Of a DNA stretch of 64,000 nt, positions 1 to 13,197 are shown one piece after another. Made by a program: the position numbers and the translations under genes. This stretch comes from Butyriboletus loyo. Taxonomy: Eukaryota; Basidiomycota; Agaricomycetes; Boletales; Boletaceae. The notes below the pieces were generated by a model that saw nothing but the letters and a program-made list of their open reading frames with translations, ran no database searches and had not been told where the DNA came from. The first letter of the stretch is position 1. Each line of letters begins with the position of its first letter. The stretch covers positions 1 through 64,000 of the forward strand of contig JBBPSI010000044.1 of assembly GCA_038093515.1 (NCBI GenBank), written 5' to 3'.

Positions 1-1
1 G

Positions 2-1786
2 TTCTGGAGTTCTGTCAAAATTCTTCCGGAAGGGACTCAAATTATCATGACTCTGGTAAGTCAAGTCACGAAATTGGCCGTGAATCAGTTTCAACATCGC
101 ACAGGACTTGGAAAGCCTCAACTACACAGGTGCATTGAGTATGGCGGAGGCTGCCTGGACAGGTCTTGGACCAGACATCATCTCTCGCTTCGAAAGTTGG
201 TTTCCTTTAGTTTACTTGTCGCCGTGCTGACATATGTGCCTTGAACAAGTTGGAAATGAACCTGATCAATACTATCTTGACCTTGACGCACAAAACTACA
301 CGGCGATTTGGGAGGTAAGCTCATTGCGTCCCTTCGTAGGTACACACGATCGAGTCCCTTTTTTGTCCACAGCCTTGGTCGGTCAACATATCCAAGGCAC
401 TGGACATCTCCTATCCTGAATTCCAAGTCGGAGCCACAGTAATCGACCCACTCTGGCCATACAACACTTCCCAGGCGGATGCTCAATTTGATTGTGTCAG
501 CGCACTTGCTGCTGGTGCCGATGACGGACACACTGTCAAGACATGCAGTGAACATACTTATCAATACAGTGTTGGTACTTCGATCGAATTCTCGGGTTTT
601 GAATTGATCGAGTTTTAGGTCTGTGATCCTACCAGAGCAGCAGTGGCTACGTTGCCGAACTTGGTTTGTACAGTGCCATGCCTATACCATTTATTGGGCT
701 GATGAATATTCACGCAGGTTAACCACACCCGTCTCGCCGAGTTAGTGACAATTTATTATGCTGTCTCGCTTTAGTGAAATTTCCTTCCAGGTATCTGGAT
801 CTGTGGCAGCCCCGCATTCACGCAGTTCGATCGCGGCTTGGCCCCGATAGCTTCATGATTGGTGGGGACCTCTTTCCAAAACTGATCCTCAGTATTTACC
901 CCTCGTCAGGCGAGTTCAACTCGGTATCATGTTCAGGCAGGGATAATGTCAGCAACACATTTGGACAGGCAATGTGGTTGGTATGTCATTTCATTCTACA
1001 GATTTTGCGGAAATTGACTGGGACATCTAGCTTGATACGACACTCTACGCAGCCTCCATTAATGTTTCACGGTAAGCATATGGATCACCTCGCGACTCAT
1101 GGGTGTCGTTCAATAGTCATGGATAGTGTATACGTCCATCAAGGAGGCCCTCTCGCATTACAGAGCTCGACGCAGCTGAACCACGGTGGCCTTTCTTTCT
1201 ACAACCTCTGGTCTGCATCAGAGCAATTTGAGCGTTTGCACGTACTTATTCCACGTGTAGGTACCCCGTTGACAACATTAACGGACCTATTCAAGTGTTC
1301 CCGGCGTATTCTGCATACCTATTTGTCTCGGAGCTCATTGGTGGCTCGACCTCACTTCGGACCGCCAACATCTTTCCGGGCAGACAAACCAATGGATCCT
1401 CCATCACCACCGCGGATGGTGACCCTTCTGCAGGTCAACTCACAGCATACGGTTATTGGGATCACCTGAACGCCAAGTATCCCGCCAAGTTAGCGATCCT
1501 CAACCTCGAGATATACAACTCGACGGCGACGTATCCTCGCCCAAGTGTCACCATTGATTTTTCGGCATATTTGGCGTACCCTGGGCAGAGGGTGACTGCG
1601 AGGACGATGATTGCGCCTGGTGTGGAGATCAAGTATGCAAACATGACGACGTGGGCTGGGCAGACGTTTGCCACTGGCATTGCAGAGGGTGAATTGACGG
1701 AGGAGTGTGTTACGAGTGGTCAAATCGATGTTGCAGCATCGTCTGCGGTCTTGATTACTCTGCAAAATGGGGATGCAAACCACTAA
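2..1786 (+). CDS. Glycoside hydrolase family 79 protein (beta-glucuronidase/heparanase-like), 5' end outside window
   Basis: This is a secreted-type glycosidase of family GH79, which removes glucuronic acid (or related sugars) from proteoglycan or arabinogalactan side chains. The gene is read through at least seven short introns. The first visible exon ends at 55 and the next starts at 105. Both catalytic landmarks are visible. The acid/base motif GNEPD starts near 252, after an intron. The nucleophile region GEFNSVSC starts near 910, right after an intron, and is followed by [11 protein letters not shown] piece reading [14 protein letters not shown] (about 1032) and [11 protein letters not shown] (about 1141) matches the end of the barrel. 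The last exon (about 1285-1786) encodes the C-terminal beta domain. The N-terminus and any signal peptide lie left of the window. SelO starts only 120 bp downstream on the same strand. I see no frame break, but splicing between 550 and 780 is uncertain. Confidence 0.75.
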
Positions 1787-1905
1787 GTCGAACCTCTGTT
1801 TTTTGTCATAAAATCGGTCATACTGGGATTGTTATGTGTCAGACGGAGTATGTCATTCTTTCTCATGAGCAGAACTCGTCAAATCCAACATCGCCCTGTC
1901 CTTGG

Positions 1906-4509
<2,604 letters not shown>

Positions 4510-4552
4510 GCATCTCGTGAATTCAAGGCATAGTACGTGTGTCGTAGATCAT

Positions 4553-4702
4553 CACGAACGTCTCACGTATCGTTGCACTGTCGTACGCTCTACCAGCTTC
4601 GTTGAACTATGTCGAGTTTTGACAATCTTGTGGATTCCAAGCATGTACGTTGTCACGAACGTCCTACATATTGTTGTACACTCTACTGGTTTCGTTGAAC
4701 TA
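4553..4702. repeat. Imperfect tandem repeat next to the HET gene 3' end
   Basis: Two similar blocks, about 4553-4610 and 4654-4702, both begin CACGAACGT and both end with CGTTGAACTA. They are about 100 bp apart and diverged. They lie between the convergent SelO and HET genes, and the second block reaches the 3' flank of the HET stop codon (4705). A related block recurs beyond the HET relic near 49095-49115. Confidence 0.5.
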
Positions 4703-4704
4703 CA

Positions 4705-6489
4705 TCACTTGATCATGAGGGTACGAAGTTGGAGGAGCAACCTGAACTCCACCGTTTGGTCCAATTTGGCCACGATCCGGTCCTTGACCTGAATCCGCCT
4801 GTACACCCCGCCCGGCTCGGACAGCAACAAGTGTGCCACGAACGGCTGTCGCAGCGGATGATCCCCATCGTCCACCAACCCCTCTCCCGTCGCCAACGAG
4901 TGATCCCACACCCTGAATATACATAGATACTTGCTCTGAAGCCTTCCAAACCCACACCCCGTTTTGATCGGCTCCGCCAAGGTGACCGTGATCGGATGGA
5001 GCGACTCGGCGATGATATGGTACTGGAAAAACCTCTCATTAGCCTTGCGTGCGGCCGTCATATCCACGGTCTCCTCCACGTCAATCACACTGTACTCGAG
5101 TCCGTGGCAGTGGATCTTGGCACCGGCCATGTAGTTGGCGGGGTGTTGCGCGTTGATGCTGAAGCGTTCTTGCATGTTGAACAAGCCGATGGTGAGCTTA
5201 TCGACGCCCCGCTGGGTTTTCTGCACGAGCGGCAGGTTGTTCAGCGCGTTCGTGACCCGCAGCGTCAGTGGGACGGGGTCGATAACCGGGGGTGCGAACG
5301 GGTCAAAGCACGCCGGGGAGGAAGCGAGGAACGAGTTCGCCCCCAGCTTGCCCGTCCAGTCAAAGAGTGACGGATCGTCCGACACGGCCATGATTTCGAT
5401 CTGGAGACGAGTGAACGCGCCGTCGCCTTCGCCGTACATGACGGGGAAGTGGACGTTGAAGATGCCCATGAGGCAATAGGCAATGTCTTCGATCTCCGTC
5501 GTCTTGCGGCGTGTGGCCCAGCTCATGCGTTGTCGGATGGTGATGTGGCGCGAGGTGGGGTCAAAGTTGGTGAGGGCATCGTCGTCGATGCCGGTGATCT
5601 CGGTGATCAGTTGGCGGAAGGTGGTGGATACTTTGTAGTTGTCGACGGGGAGATCGATGGACGTGAGCAACGGCGTCCAGTCCGACTTGAAAAACACGAT
5701 CCGTTTTGGGGCAATGAGTTCTTGCAAGGTCCATCCTCTCATGAACCAAACACTCTCCCTCAGCGCCTCGATTGAATCGTCAGACACATCACCGAGGTAG
5801 ATGATCGTGATGTCCGAATTTCGATACCACTTGAACATGGAGATGATCGACTTTTGGAGCTCCGAGGTACTGGTCTTATCGATACAACACGTATCGGACC
5901 ATGCCCAGCGAAACCCGCGTTCGCGTGCTTGGCGGCAAAAACTTTGTAGTTTCCTCGTCCCGGGGGACTCTGCGAGGGAGAACACGTCTGAACCCTCGAC
6001 GTCCTTGTATAACGGTTCTGCCCCTTCCCACCGATGTGAAAACATGGCGTACCCAAACGACGTGTTCACAGAGTCGAGCATCGTTTCTGCGTCAAGCGAT
6101 ACCGCGGTCGGGTCGAAAAACGACGGGTGTTCTTCCTTGAACCGTGCTTCGATCGCGTTTTGATTGTACATCTTTCCGTCTTCGGTACAAATCAGACGAA
6201 GCGGCATATCTGATTTCTTCTGAGCGATCACATCTTGGAGGGCGAAATCATCCACCAGTTCATCCGGCTCGATCTCAGGATCGTCAATTCCAACGACTGT
6301 CTTGGTTCGTAATCGCGAGAAACCGTTACTCAGATTCAGCGACTTTGCAACGAGCATCAGCATTTATCGATACACGTTTGGCGGTGGCGGAGTAGTATGC
6401 TTTACCTGTGAGATGCCCGCCTTGAACGAGTCGGGATCTGAGACGGCTCTGACGACTGTGCGTCGGAGGTTCAGAAGTGACTTTGCCAT
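4705..6489 (-). CDS. HET-domain (heterokaryon incompatibility) protein
   Basis: Members of this family carry a HET domain, found in fungal allorecognition proteins that trigger cell death on fusion of unlike strains. A role in incompatibility here is inferred from the family only. I start at the ATG at 6489: a short exon (MAKSLLNLRR..., 6489-6407), a 63-bp intron opening GTAAAG, then one long exon from 6343 to the stop. HET hallmarks are FGYAMFSHRWEGAEP, WAWSDTCCIDKTSTSELQ with MFKWYRNSDITIIYLGDV, and SVWFMRGWTLQELIAP, all in the first half. The C-terminal half has no domain I recognise (no NACHT, WD or ankyrin repeats). A decayed copy of its 3' end lies at 48895-49115. A start at 6363 inside the intron-read frame is possible but would lose exon 1. 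Confidence 0.9.
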
Positions 6490-8447
6490 ATTTGACCCTT
6501 ATTGCTTCATCCACTGGTCGGAGCGAACTAGATCAGGGGATGACACCAATTATGTTCGAAACACGCACCGAGAGAGGGGAAGAACGGATGGAGGGTAAGA
6601 AGAGGAAGAAAAGGTGCCTTGTGTCTTCAAGTTGGGTGGTTTACCCAGTCTCCCCTTTTATCATGCACGAAGCAAGGGTTGCCGCGCTCGGGGGGTTACT
6701 GGGAAACATAGATAACGGAATTCCTAGGGCAGTGTATATGCATAAGGCTATGCCTTCGCAGCACAAATACATAAAATCATGCAGGGAAAGTAAATACGCG
6801 TGATCACTTTTGGGAAAGATCTGTCTGAACGATTGTCCAAGAAGTGGACATTCTTCCAACGTGACTTTCGTCCTCCGGGGGATCGATACATGGAGGGGGG
6901 GGTAGTACTACATACCATCAGTGAAACGGTTATTGGTCGGAACCACCGGTTAGCCGTCTGTAGTACTCGGCTACACTCGGCTAGCATCAGAAACCGTGAC
7001 CGAGAGCGTGATTGCCTGGTCGAAACCGTGATTCGAGCTCCGACCGCGCTCGCGATCACGCTTCTTCGCCTGGGAACGACGTTCGAACGGACAATAGTTC
7101 CCCGGTAGCCGGACCCTGTTCGCCCGCGCGACGTTAAAGCGGTTTGGTACCTCTCGATAGACACACTCGCCTGTCATGCGTGTAAGTCGGCCAGCGCCGT
7201 AACACTGATGAGCCAACTGGATCAAACTCACGAACACAGCCTATCCTGATAGTACCTGTTATCGAACGCGATAACGAATGAACTGGACGAAAGTGGCGTA
7301 ATGGCGTGTCGACTTGGAATCAGGTGTCATTCCGGACCAGGTTATAGATTTGAAGGCAATGCTTCGTCGCCTCCGTCTTCTCCGTTGCATTCGTGGTCCA
7401 AGTTCCCTATCCAGCCTCTTCTTGCTTTCATTCATCTCCTTCTGCTGCTGCGGGGATCATCTGCGGTTTTTTCGCTTTCTAATTGGAACCATGGATATTG
7501 TCGGAATCTAAGGGAGAGCTTGAGGTAATCGCCACGCCAACGCCGATGCCATCCGAAACACGCACCGAGCGAAACGGAAAGACTCTGCTGTTGCTGGGGT
7601 AGTAACAAAACGGTGATACGAAGAAGAAAGAGAAAGAGAAACCTCAAAGGCGCGACCCAGTCTCCTCCCATTTTCAACCGTCATTCGAGCTGGATGTCAC
7701 CCAACGTGACCGTTCCATCGTCTAGGAAATCGGTACATCTGGTCCTCGGATCCCTGCCAGAAATATTAATGGAGGACGTATCGGCGTTGATGTGCCCTTG
7801 AACCCCCCTTCCCCCGCAGCTCGCCGTGCGAGGCTTCAATGTCCTGATGGGACTCGATGATGGGCTGTGTCGAGACGATAATGAGTATATTGCCCAGTAT
7901 CAGTGCCTGGTCCACAATATCAAACTGAATCAAATTAACTTACGCATACAGCCTATCCTGGATCCTGCTACCGAACGTGATACCGAAAGGATTCGACAAA
8001 AAGAGTGCAACGGCGTACATCAAACCCTCGGGGCCAAAAACTCGTCTGCGAGGGATCACGAATACGAAAGAGACGCACCCATAGACCCAAGCACCCCCCA
8101 CTCGCATTCATCGCGAAAAGGTTGCACAGTTGCATTGTTTCAAAGGACAGTTCGAGTTGTAGCATGGATCAGTATGGATATATCCGTGACCGCTAAGAAC
8201 AAGGGGAGTAGTAGTGCACAAAAATATATACTTGGACAGCGAGATATCAAAAGCAGCGTGATGTGCCATGCAAGGAGTGGCAACGAAGGAGGAAGAGTAG
8301 GAAAGCCAGTACCAGATCATGGCGTGCCGCATGACAAGAGGCTCAAAGCAACGTCGAATGGTGACAAGAAATGATACCTACATCAAGAATGCGTACAGGG
8401 TGTTGACATGATATAGCGTTCAATTCTGTTGAGGACACGGGAGAGTT
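6490..8447. other. Intergenic region with a diverged direct repeat
   Basis: There is no convincing gene in nearly 2 kb. Open frames here (for example 7826-8374, 182 codons on plus) are low-complexity, lack recognisable domains and do not join neighbouring exons. Several short stretches recur in the same order at about 6550-7280 and 7550-7990, so the region seems to hold an old direct duplication. The left part is presumably the HET promoter. Confidence 0.5.
6550..7990 (+). repeat. Diverged collinear direct repeat (6550-7280 versus 7550-7990)
   Basis: Shared landmarks in the same order are CGAAACACGCACCGAG (6555 and 7555), an AAGAAGA-type purine tract (about 6598 and 7620), ACCCAGTCTCC (about 6643 and 7658), CCAACGTGAC (about 6857 and 7701) and CAGCCTATCCTG (about 7237 and 7950). 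The second copy is shorter. This is eyeballed, and a dot plot would settle the limits. Confidence 0.4.
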
Positions 8448-9707
8448 CTAACGAAGGTTGATCTGAGTTGGCGGGTAGGGGAAGGCCGTGACGCTGATAG
8501 CAGAGTCACCATCATCTCCGGTCGTACGAGAGTAGACGGACGATTGAAGAGAAATGATTCTGTCGTTGCTAAGTCGCGGTGGCTCTTCGAGGGCAGCAAG
8601 CAAGGATTGAATCGCAGAGGACGACTCGTGCGAAGGGTCTGGATCAGCAAAGGGATTTTTGTGCGGATCAGGAAGTAACTGGCGCTTGACGGTGTGATCT
8701 TGGGCACTGAAGAAGGGATTTCGACCTTTCGAACTACTCTTGACAGAACTCGCACTGTCCGAAAAGGGATTCCGAAACTCGCTAAAATCGGAAAAGTCCG
8801 AGTCGACCTGACTGACGTGCATCACCTCTGCGCTTTCCCAACGATGCAGACAAGAGACCGTGGCGGGTGGCGTTGACTTTGCCGTCGCCATCATGAGGGG
8901 TGACATCGACTGGGCCAAGCTCGTGTGTGGCGACAAGAACGAATCGTCACCAACGGTCTCCCCATCCCAAGAAATGGGCGGTGTCATGTCCAAACCACGA
9001 CGCATGAGCAGAACCGGTGGGGGCTTGGCAACTTTCCCGTCCACATTTATCTCGGTGCTTTGTAACGCCATCTCAGCAGCCAAGCCAGGGTGGTACTTTG
9101 CAAAATGTTGCATAGTGCCAACCGACTCCCGATTGTGCTCCGATGATTTCTCCCCCGAGGTGCTGCTGTTGGTGCGTTGGAACATGGTGCCAATTGGCCC
9201 AGATGGAGGGCGCTGCCTCATAGACCGTTCCCGCTGCGTCTGGCCCTCCCATCGATCTCCATCATGATCATCCATCCGTTTCCAAGGTTCCAAATGAGAG
9301 CGCCTGCGCGAAAAATTGTTTGCGGCGTTACGGGAGTTGGAATACGCAGCACATTGTTTTTGACGCTTGGAACAGTAAAAGGCGAGCGCCACAGCAAGAA
9401 GAAGAGCGATAAGTGCAGCGACACAGGCCCCAATCACTGTTGCTAGCGAGATCTGATTGCCGGACGAGGTAGAGGAGCTTGCGCTGGAGGTGGCGGTGGA
9501 TGTAGACGATTGCGTCGCAGCGGTAGACGCACCATCGAATACAGAAGAACCAACGAGAGGGATCGCTACCGGACTGTAACTGGCGACCGCTATCGTGTTT
9601 TGCGCCAACAAGGACGCAGTGGGAGTAGGAATGCTTTCTACGACAGAGCCAGAAGCTGGAAGATAGCCATTCCGCTTATGCCGTGGCCTGTGTAGGTGAA
9701 GCGACAT
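8448..9707 (-). CDS. Single-pass membrane protein with Ser/Thr-rich ectodomain and NPFxD motifs
   Basis: This protein of about 419 residues belongs to no family I can name. Residues 60-83 are almost pure Ser/Thr/Ala (likely O-mannosylated stalk), residues 86-112 form one hydrophobic helix ending FYCSKRQK (stop-transfer), and the remaining 300 residues are a polar cytoplasmic tail. The tail has three NPF motifs, two in the NPFxD form (NPFSD near 311, NPFAD near 350) and one NPFFS near 329. NPFxD is the yeast endocytic signal bound by Sla1, and the cell-wall sensor Wsc1 uses one. Layout (stalk, one TM, regulatory tail) resembles Mid2/Wsc-type wall-stress sensors, but no WSC Cys domain is seen. 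No signal peptide is visible at this start, so an upstream exon may be missing or the protein may be type III. Confidence 0.72.
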   Translation of the reverse strand: MSLHLHRPRHKRNGYLPASGSVVESIPTPTASLLAQNTIAVASYSPVAIPLVGSSVFDGASTAATQSSTSTATSSASSSTSSGNQISLATVIGACVAALIALLLAVALAFYCSKRQKQCAAYSNSRNAANNFSRRRSHLEPWKRMDDHDGDRWEGQTQRERSMRQRPPSGPIGTMFQRTNSSTSGEKSSEHNRESVGTMQHFAKYHPGLAAEMALQSTEINVDGKVAKPPPVLLMRRGLDMTPPISWDGETVGDDSFLSPHTSLAQSMSPLMMATAKSTPPATVSCLHRWESAEVMHVSQVDSDFSDFSEFRNPFSDSASSVKSSSKGRNPFFSAQDHTVKRQLLPDPHKNPFADPDPSHESSSAIQSLLAALEEPPRLSNDRIISLQSSVYSRTTGDDGDSAISVTAFPYPPTQINLR

Positions 9708-10135
9708 GGAACGCGATGGGGAAGTTGAAATGAGTGAGCTGAGAAAGAATGAACTGCAAAGGTTCCCCTCGCAGAAGGGATCGGGGCCGCAAGGACGACA
9801 CTTGAAGGGGGTTGAAAATGCGAGATACCTGAAAGTCGGACTTTAGCAGGAATTCGCTTCCGTCTGTTCCCGTAATCGAACGAGAAGGCTTCGAGAGGCA
9901 TTTACTCACACACGTACTGGGTCTGAAAGAACGAAAGAGAGCGCACAAACGACGCTGCCGGTTAATTGACGCCGTGTTGGGCGACGAGAGGCCGTTGTGA
10001 GCGACTCAGAGAATGGATGGAAAAAAAAAAAAAAAGGTAGATGGAGGCTGAGCCAGTGCTCAGCCGGCGTTGCGATAGATTTGACAGATGTCTCCTTCAC
10101 CGCTGTTATTGCCAAAGTAACCGGTAGCTACGTAG
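9708..10135. other. Spacer between two minus-strand genes, with A-run
   Basis: This is the 5' side of the membrane-protein gene and the 3' side of the GST-like gene. It contains a run of 15 A at 10021-10035. Minus-strand open frames at 9638-9948 could hold a missing first exon of the membrane protein, but I cannot place a convincing splice. Confidence 0.4.
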
Positions 10136-10918
10136 TTACGCGACCCTATCAGATGACTGAACCTTTCCCAGCAAGTCTTCGTATTCGGGAAACAACCACT
10201 TCGTCATCTCTCCAACAAACGATCTCAACACCGTACTCTCCAAAACCAGACCCGTAAAATACGGGTTGGAACTCATCGACAGGATGTTGGCGAGGAAACC
10301 ATACACCGTCAGGTCAATGCGTGACGGAAGCTCCCCGCCGTGAAGGTACTTGTGCTCAGCATACTTGGCCTCGAGTGCTTCGAACGCTTCCTTTTGTAAA
10401 CGGTGCACCTCCTCTGGTGAGTGACGCCCCATCCCGGCAGAGTACAACACGCCAGTGATCCTCCACCTAAAGAACCATGACATGACCGACCGCAAGGGCC
10501 ACGGGATGTCGCCAAACGTCTCCTGAGCCGTGACCACGTAGTTTGCATCGACGTTCCATCGATCGTACACGATGGCGGGATACAACACCTCCTCGACGTA
10601 CGCTTGGAACGCCCTCGACTCGGCTCTCTGAGCCGCCGTCAGGCCTGCCAGCTCGTCAGGATCTTTCATGAGACCATTTTCCACCAGATACTGGACGATG
10701 AAGTGCGAATCGGGAATTGTGACTGTCTTGCCGTCGTGGGTTATCTCCGTATAGGGGACCTTGCCTTTGGGTGCTTTGAAGGGATATGTGTCACGGAGCT
10801 CATACGAGATCTTGCTGTATCTGAGGAAGGTCTCTAGTTTCTGGCAGAACCCAGAATCGCTTGGGCGATCAGGCTTGTTCGGTACGCCCAAGAGGACGAC
10901 GTGCGGTGAACTCGTCAT
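10136..10918 (-). CDS. Glutathione S-transferase-fold protein of the FAX/metaxin-like type
   Basis: This is a single-exon protein of 260 residues. The N-terminal thioredoxin-like part reads HVVLLGVPNKPDRPSDSGFC, then LETFLRYSKISYELRD, PKGKVPYTEI and IPDSHFIVQYL, the order seen in 'failed axon connections' (FAX) homologues (GST_N_4). The C-terminal all-helical part ends with LHGGELPSRIDLTVYGFLANI, the GST_C_6/metaxin signature with the conserved D-x-T/A. A glutathione-transferase reaction is not shown: FAX-type proteins are mostly uncharacterised, and some fungal ones act in stress or xenobiotic handling. It is divergent to the molybdopterin-synthase gene across 460 bp. Confidence 0.85.
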   Translation of the reverse strand: MTSSPHVVLLGVPNKPDRPSDSGFCQKLETFLRYSKISYELRDTYPFKAPKGKVPYTEITHDGKTVTIPDSHFIVQYLVENGLMKDPDELAGLTAAQRAESRAFQAYVEEVLYPAIVYDRWNVDANYVVTAQETFGDIPWPLRSVMSWFFRWRITGVLYSAGMGRHSPEEVHRLQKEAFEALEAKYAEHKYLHGGELPSRIDLTVYGFLANILSMSSNPYFTGLVLESTVLRSFVGEMTKWLFPEYEDLLGKVQSSDRVA

Positions 10919-11379
10919 GGCCTGTCAGTGCACATAGGGACGTGTCAAACGGGACAGCCACTGCATCAGTCGGACAACGAACCTGTTACAGTTACCTCGC
11001 AACTCACTGATCAAGGTGGTCTTTTTGTGAGGGGATGGCAACAGGCCCTGGCGTTCTTTATTGTGTCTCGAGGATGACGAATATCTTGCTCAGCAAGACT
11101 TGGCTTCAATCCGCAGTCAACCAGCGCCTCTATCTCTATTCCGAACTTCATCATAAAAACCTCAACCCCAAGTCCAGCCTGTGAAACGTGAATCTGAAAC
11201 GAGTACCGAAGGCCTGCGCAGTCGACTGCCAGACGTTGATCTCGTTTCCGAGGTTTCGAGTACAGAAGTGACAGAGCCGGACCGTGTCGTGAGAGGCTGT
11301 GTGGGCTGGCGTGGCTGATTCCGATCGATCACACGCATCACTTGCCATACGGTATACTCCCTGCGCCATCACCACCGAA
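10919..11379. other. Divergent promoter region
   Basis: This 460-bp gap lies between the FAX-like gene (minus) and the MOCS2A-like gene (plus). I see no ORF or RNA gene, and it presumably carries both promoters. I cannot point to a TATA box with confidence. Confidence 0.4.
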
Positions 11380-11673
11380 ATGAGTCCCCAAACGATCACC
11401 GTCCTCTATTTTGCAGCCGCATCCACATCCACAGGTCTCTTCGAACAAACCATCACCCTCCCCACCTCCGACTCGACACCCGAACCCAAATTCCCACTCA
11501 CGTCCCTCGCCCCCCTCCTCATCTCTTTACATCCCAACACAGGCCTAGACAAAGTCCTCGAGGTCAGTCAGTGGAGCGTGAATGCGGAGATGATACCCGA
11601 GTCAGACATCAGCTCAGTGTTTCTGCATGGAGGAGAAGAAGTTGCCGTGATCTGTCCCGTCTCCGGGGGTTGA
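11380..11673 (+). CDS. Molybdopterin synthase sulfur-carrier subunit (MOCS2A/MoaD-like)
   Basis: This small protein of 97 residues carries sulfur as a C-terminal thiocarboxylate to the large synthase subunit during molybdenum cofactor synthesis. The beta-grasp pattern is visible: ITVLYFAAASTSTG at the start, a helix with LISLHP, VNAEMI in the middle and EEVAVICPVSGG at the very end. The terminal Gly-Gly, directly before the stop, is the functional signature activated by a ThiF/Uba4-type enzyme. The gene is intronless in the chosen frame, and the start at 11380 gives the expected N-terminus just before the first strand. Expected partners (MOCS2B, Cnx-type proteins) are not in this window. Confidence 0.88.
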   Translation: MSPQTITVLYFAAASTSTGLFEQTITLPTSDSTPEPKFPLTSLAPLLISLHPNTGLDKVLEVSQWSVNAEMIPESDISSVFLHGGEEVAVICPVSGG

Positions 11674-12109
11674 TCGAATATCGATGATATCTTCCCGCCC
11701 CCCAGTCCTAGTACCGTGCACGATTGGTCAAAGGCGGGGTAGTAGTCCCTCTGAGTAGAGGACCACAAGGTCGGTTCAGGAGGTAAGGCGCATCGAGGGC
11801 CGATCCATCTCTTCTTCTCGTTGCTCATGGCCCTTGGACTTCTTTTCGATAGGACAAAAAAAGTAACAACAACGTTGGTAGAGGCATGAACGAGGGATCG
11901 ACTTGGAATGAACGTAACCAAACTTCTCACTCTTCCTCTCCCGAAGCGATTCCACCCTGTACGTGCGAAATAGATTTATGTTAAAAATCATCCGTGGACA
12001 CAAAATCGATCCCCATTCCCATGGATGTACGCGGAATCCCTCGAGTTGGGTGTGTAAGATCGATATACATCTTGCGCCCTCACGCCCTCTTCTCGTCCAC
12101 CTGTCCATC
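11674..12109. other. Intergenic spacer
   Basis: This 436-bp gap lies between MOCS2A-like and the metallo-hydrolase gene, same strand. No gene is recognised. The hydrolase could start earlier, at an in-frame ATG at 11963, which would extend it into this gap. Confidence 0.35.
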
Positions 12110-13134
12110 ATGTGTAGACACCTCGGTGTGAAAGGGGCAGATCAAACGCGAGTTTCGAATGCACCATCGGAGATACGCCTTTCCGCATTCATAGCGCACC
12201 GACTAACCCCCAGCACGTTCCTCATCGAAGAATGGGACGACATTTGGGTGGAGCACCCCTTCATCTACGCCAAGATCGTACCCGCCGCTCAAACCATCCT
12301 CCTCCTTGACACAGGATGCGGCGGAAGAACGGACAATCCCAACATCGAACTCAAAGATCTGCGCACGTTCATCGAGACCGTCCCAGTGAACGACAACGCG
12401 GGAAAGCCTCTCAATCCGGGGGGAAAGCTGTCGTACATCGTCGTACAGAGCCACTGTCACTACGATCACATTCGTACGTGGCAGCCTAACCTTGTCAGGC
12501 ACTGACATGATTTGGAATAGTTGGTGTCGAGGCATTTGCGGTCGACAGTCCCATCCTAGGTTCCAGCCATGACCCTACCTTTGCTTCACCCGAAAACCTT
12601 CCTAGAAACTCTCTTTGCGACAATCTCGACATTCGCACGCCATCATATAAACTCCATCTCGTCCCTCATCTCCATTCCATAACATCGACCTATAAAAACG
12701 TGTCCCTAGGTGTCACAGTCTTGCACACCCCTGGACATACGCCGGACGAACTGGCATTGTGGGACGCGAAAGAAAGCATGCTCTACGTCGGAGACACCCT
12801 CTATGAGGACGAACCCATTATATTTCCTGAAGAGGGTTCGCTCCCGACATGGTTTTTGACCATCGATGCGTTGCTGTCTTTCGTCCGAAGTCGGCCCAAT
12901 GCCAGTCAGGTGAAGATAAACTGTGGGCATGCCACGGCGATGAAGTCGGCCATCGACGTCCTCGAGGCCACAAAGAGGTTCATGAATGACGTGGTTTCTG
13001 GGACAGAGTCATTAAAGGGGAGATACCAAATGAAGGGTGTTTGGATAGTCGAGTATAAGCAAGCGACCGGTCGGTTTTCGTTGAGATGTCCAGAGAGGCT
13101 AGTTTTGGAAGCGAGAAACTCTGCTTCAGCCTAG
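12110..13134 (+). CDS. Metallo-beta-lactamase superfamily hydrolase
   Basis: This is a two-exon gene with an intron at 12474-12520 (47 bp). Exon 1 reads PSTFLIEEWDD, EHPFIYAKI, LLLDTGCGG and ends in QSHCHYDHI, the H-x-H-x-D-H metal motif of the superfamily. Exon 2 continues GVEAFAVDSP, then TVLHTPGHTPDELAL with the third-motif His, YVGDTLYED with the bridging Asp, and a late INCGHATA carrying the last metal His. All expected di-metal ligands are therefore present and the enzyme should be active. The substrate cannot be told from sequence: relatives include glyoxalase II-like, lactonase-like and quorum-quenching-like enzymes. About 325 residues if the ATG at 12110 is used. An ATG at 11963 is also in frame. 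Confidence 0.82.
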
Positions 13135-13197
13135 AACATATAATGCAGACTCCACATAGCTTACCATGTCAGGCTCAAGATCCAGGGGGGGGATCGA

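Noticed and set aside
7826..8374. 182-codon open frame on plus
   Set aside because: No domain, poor composition, no neighbouring exons, and it overlaps a diverged repeat.
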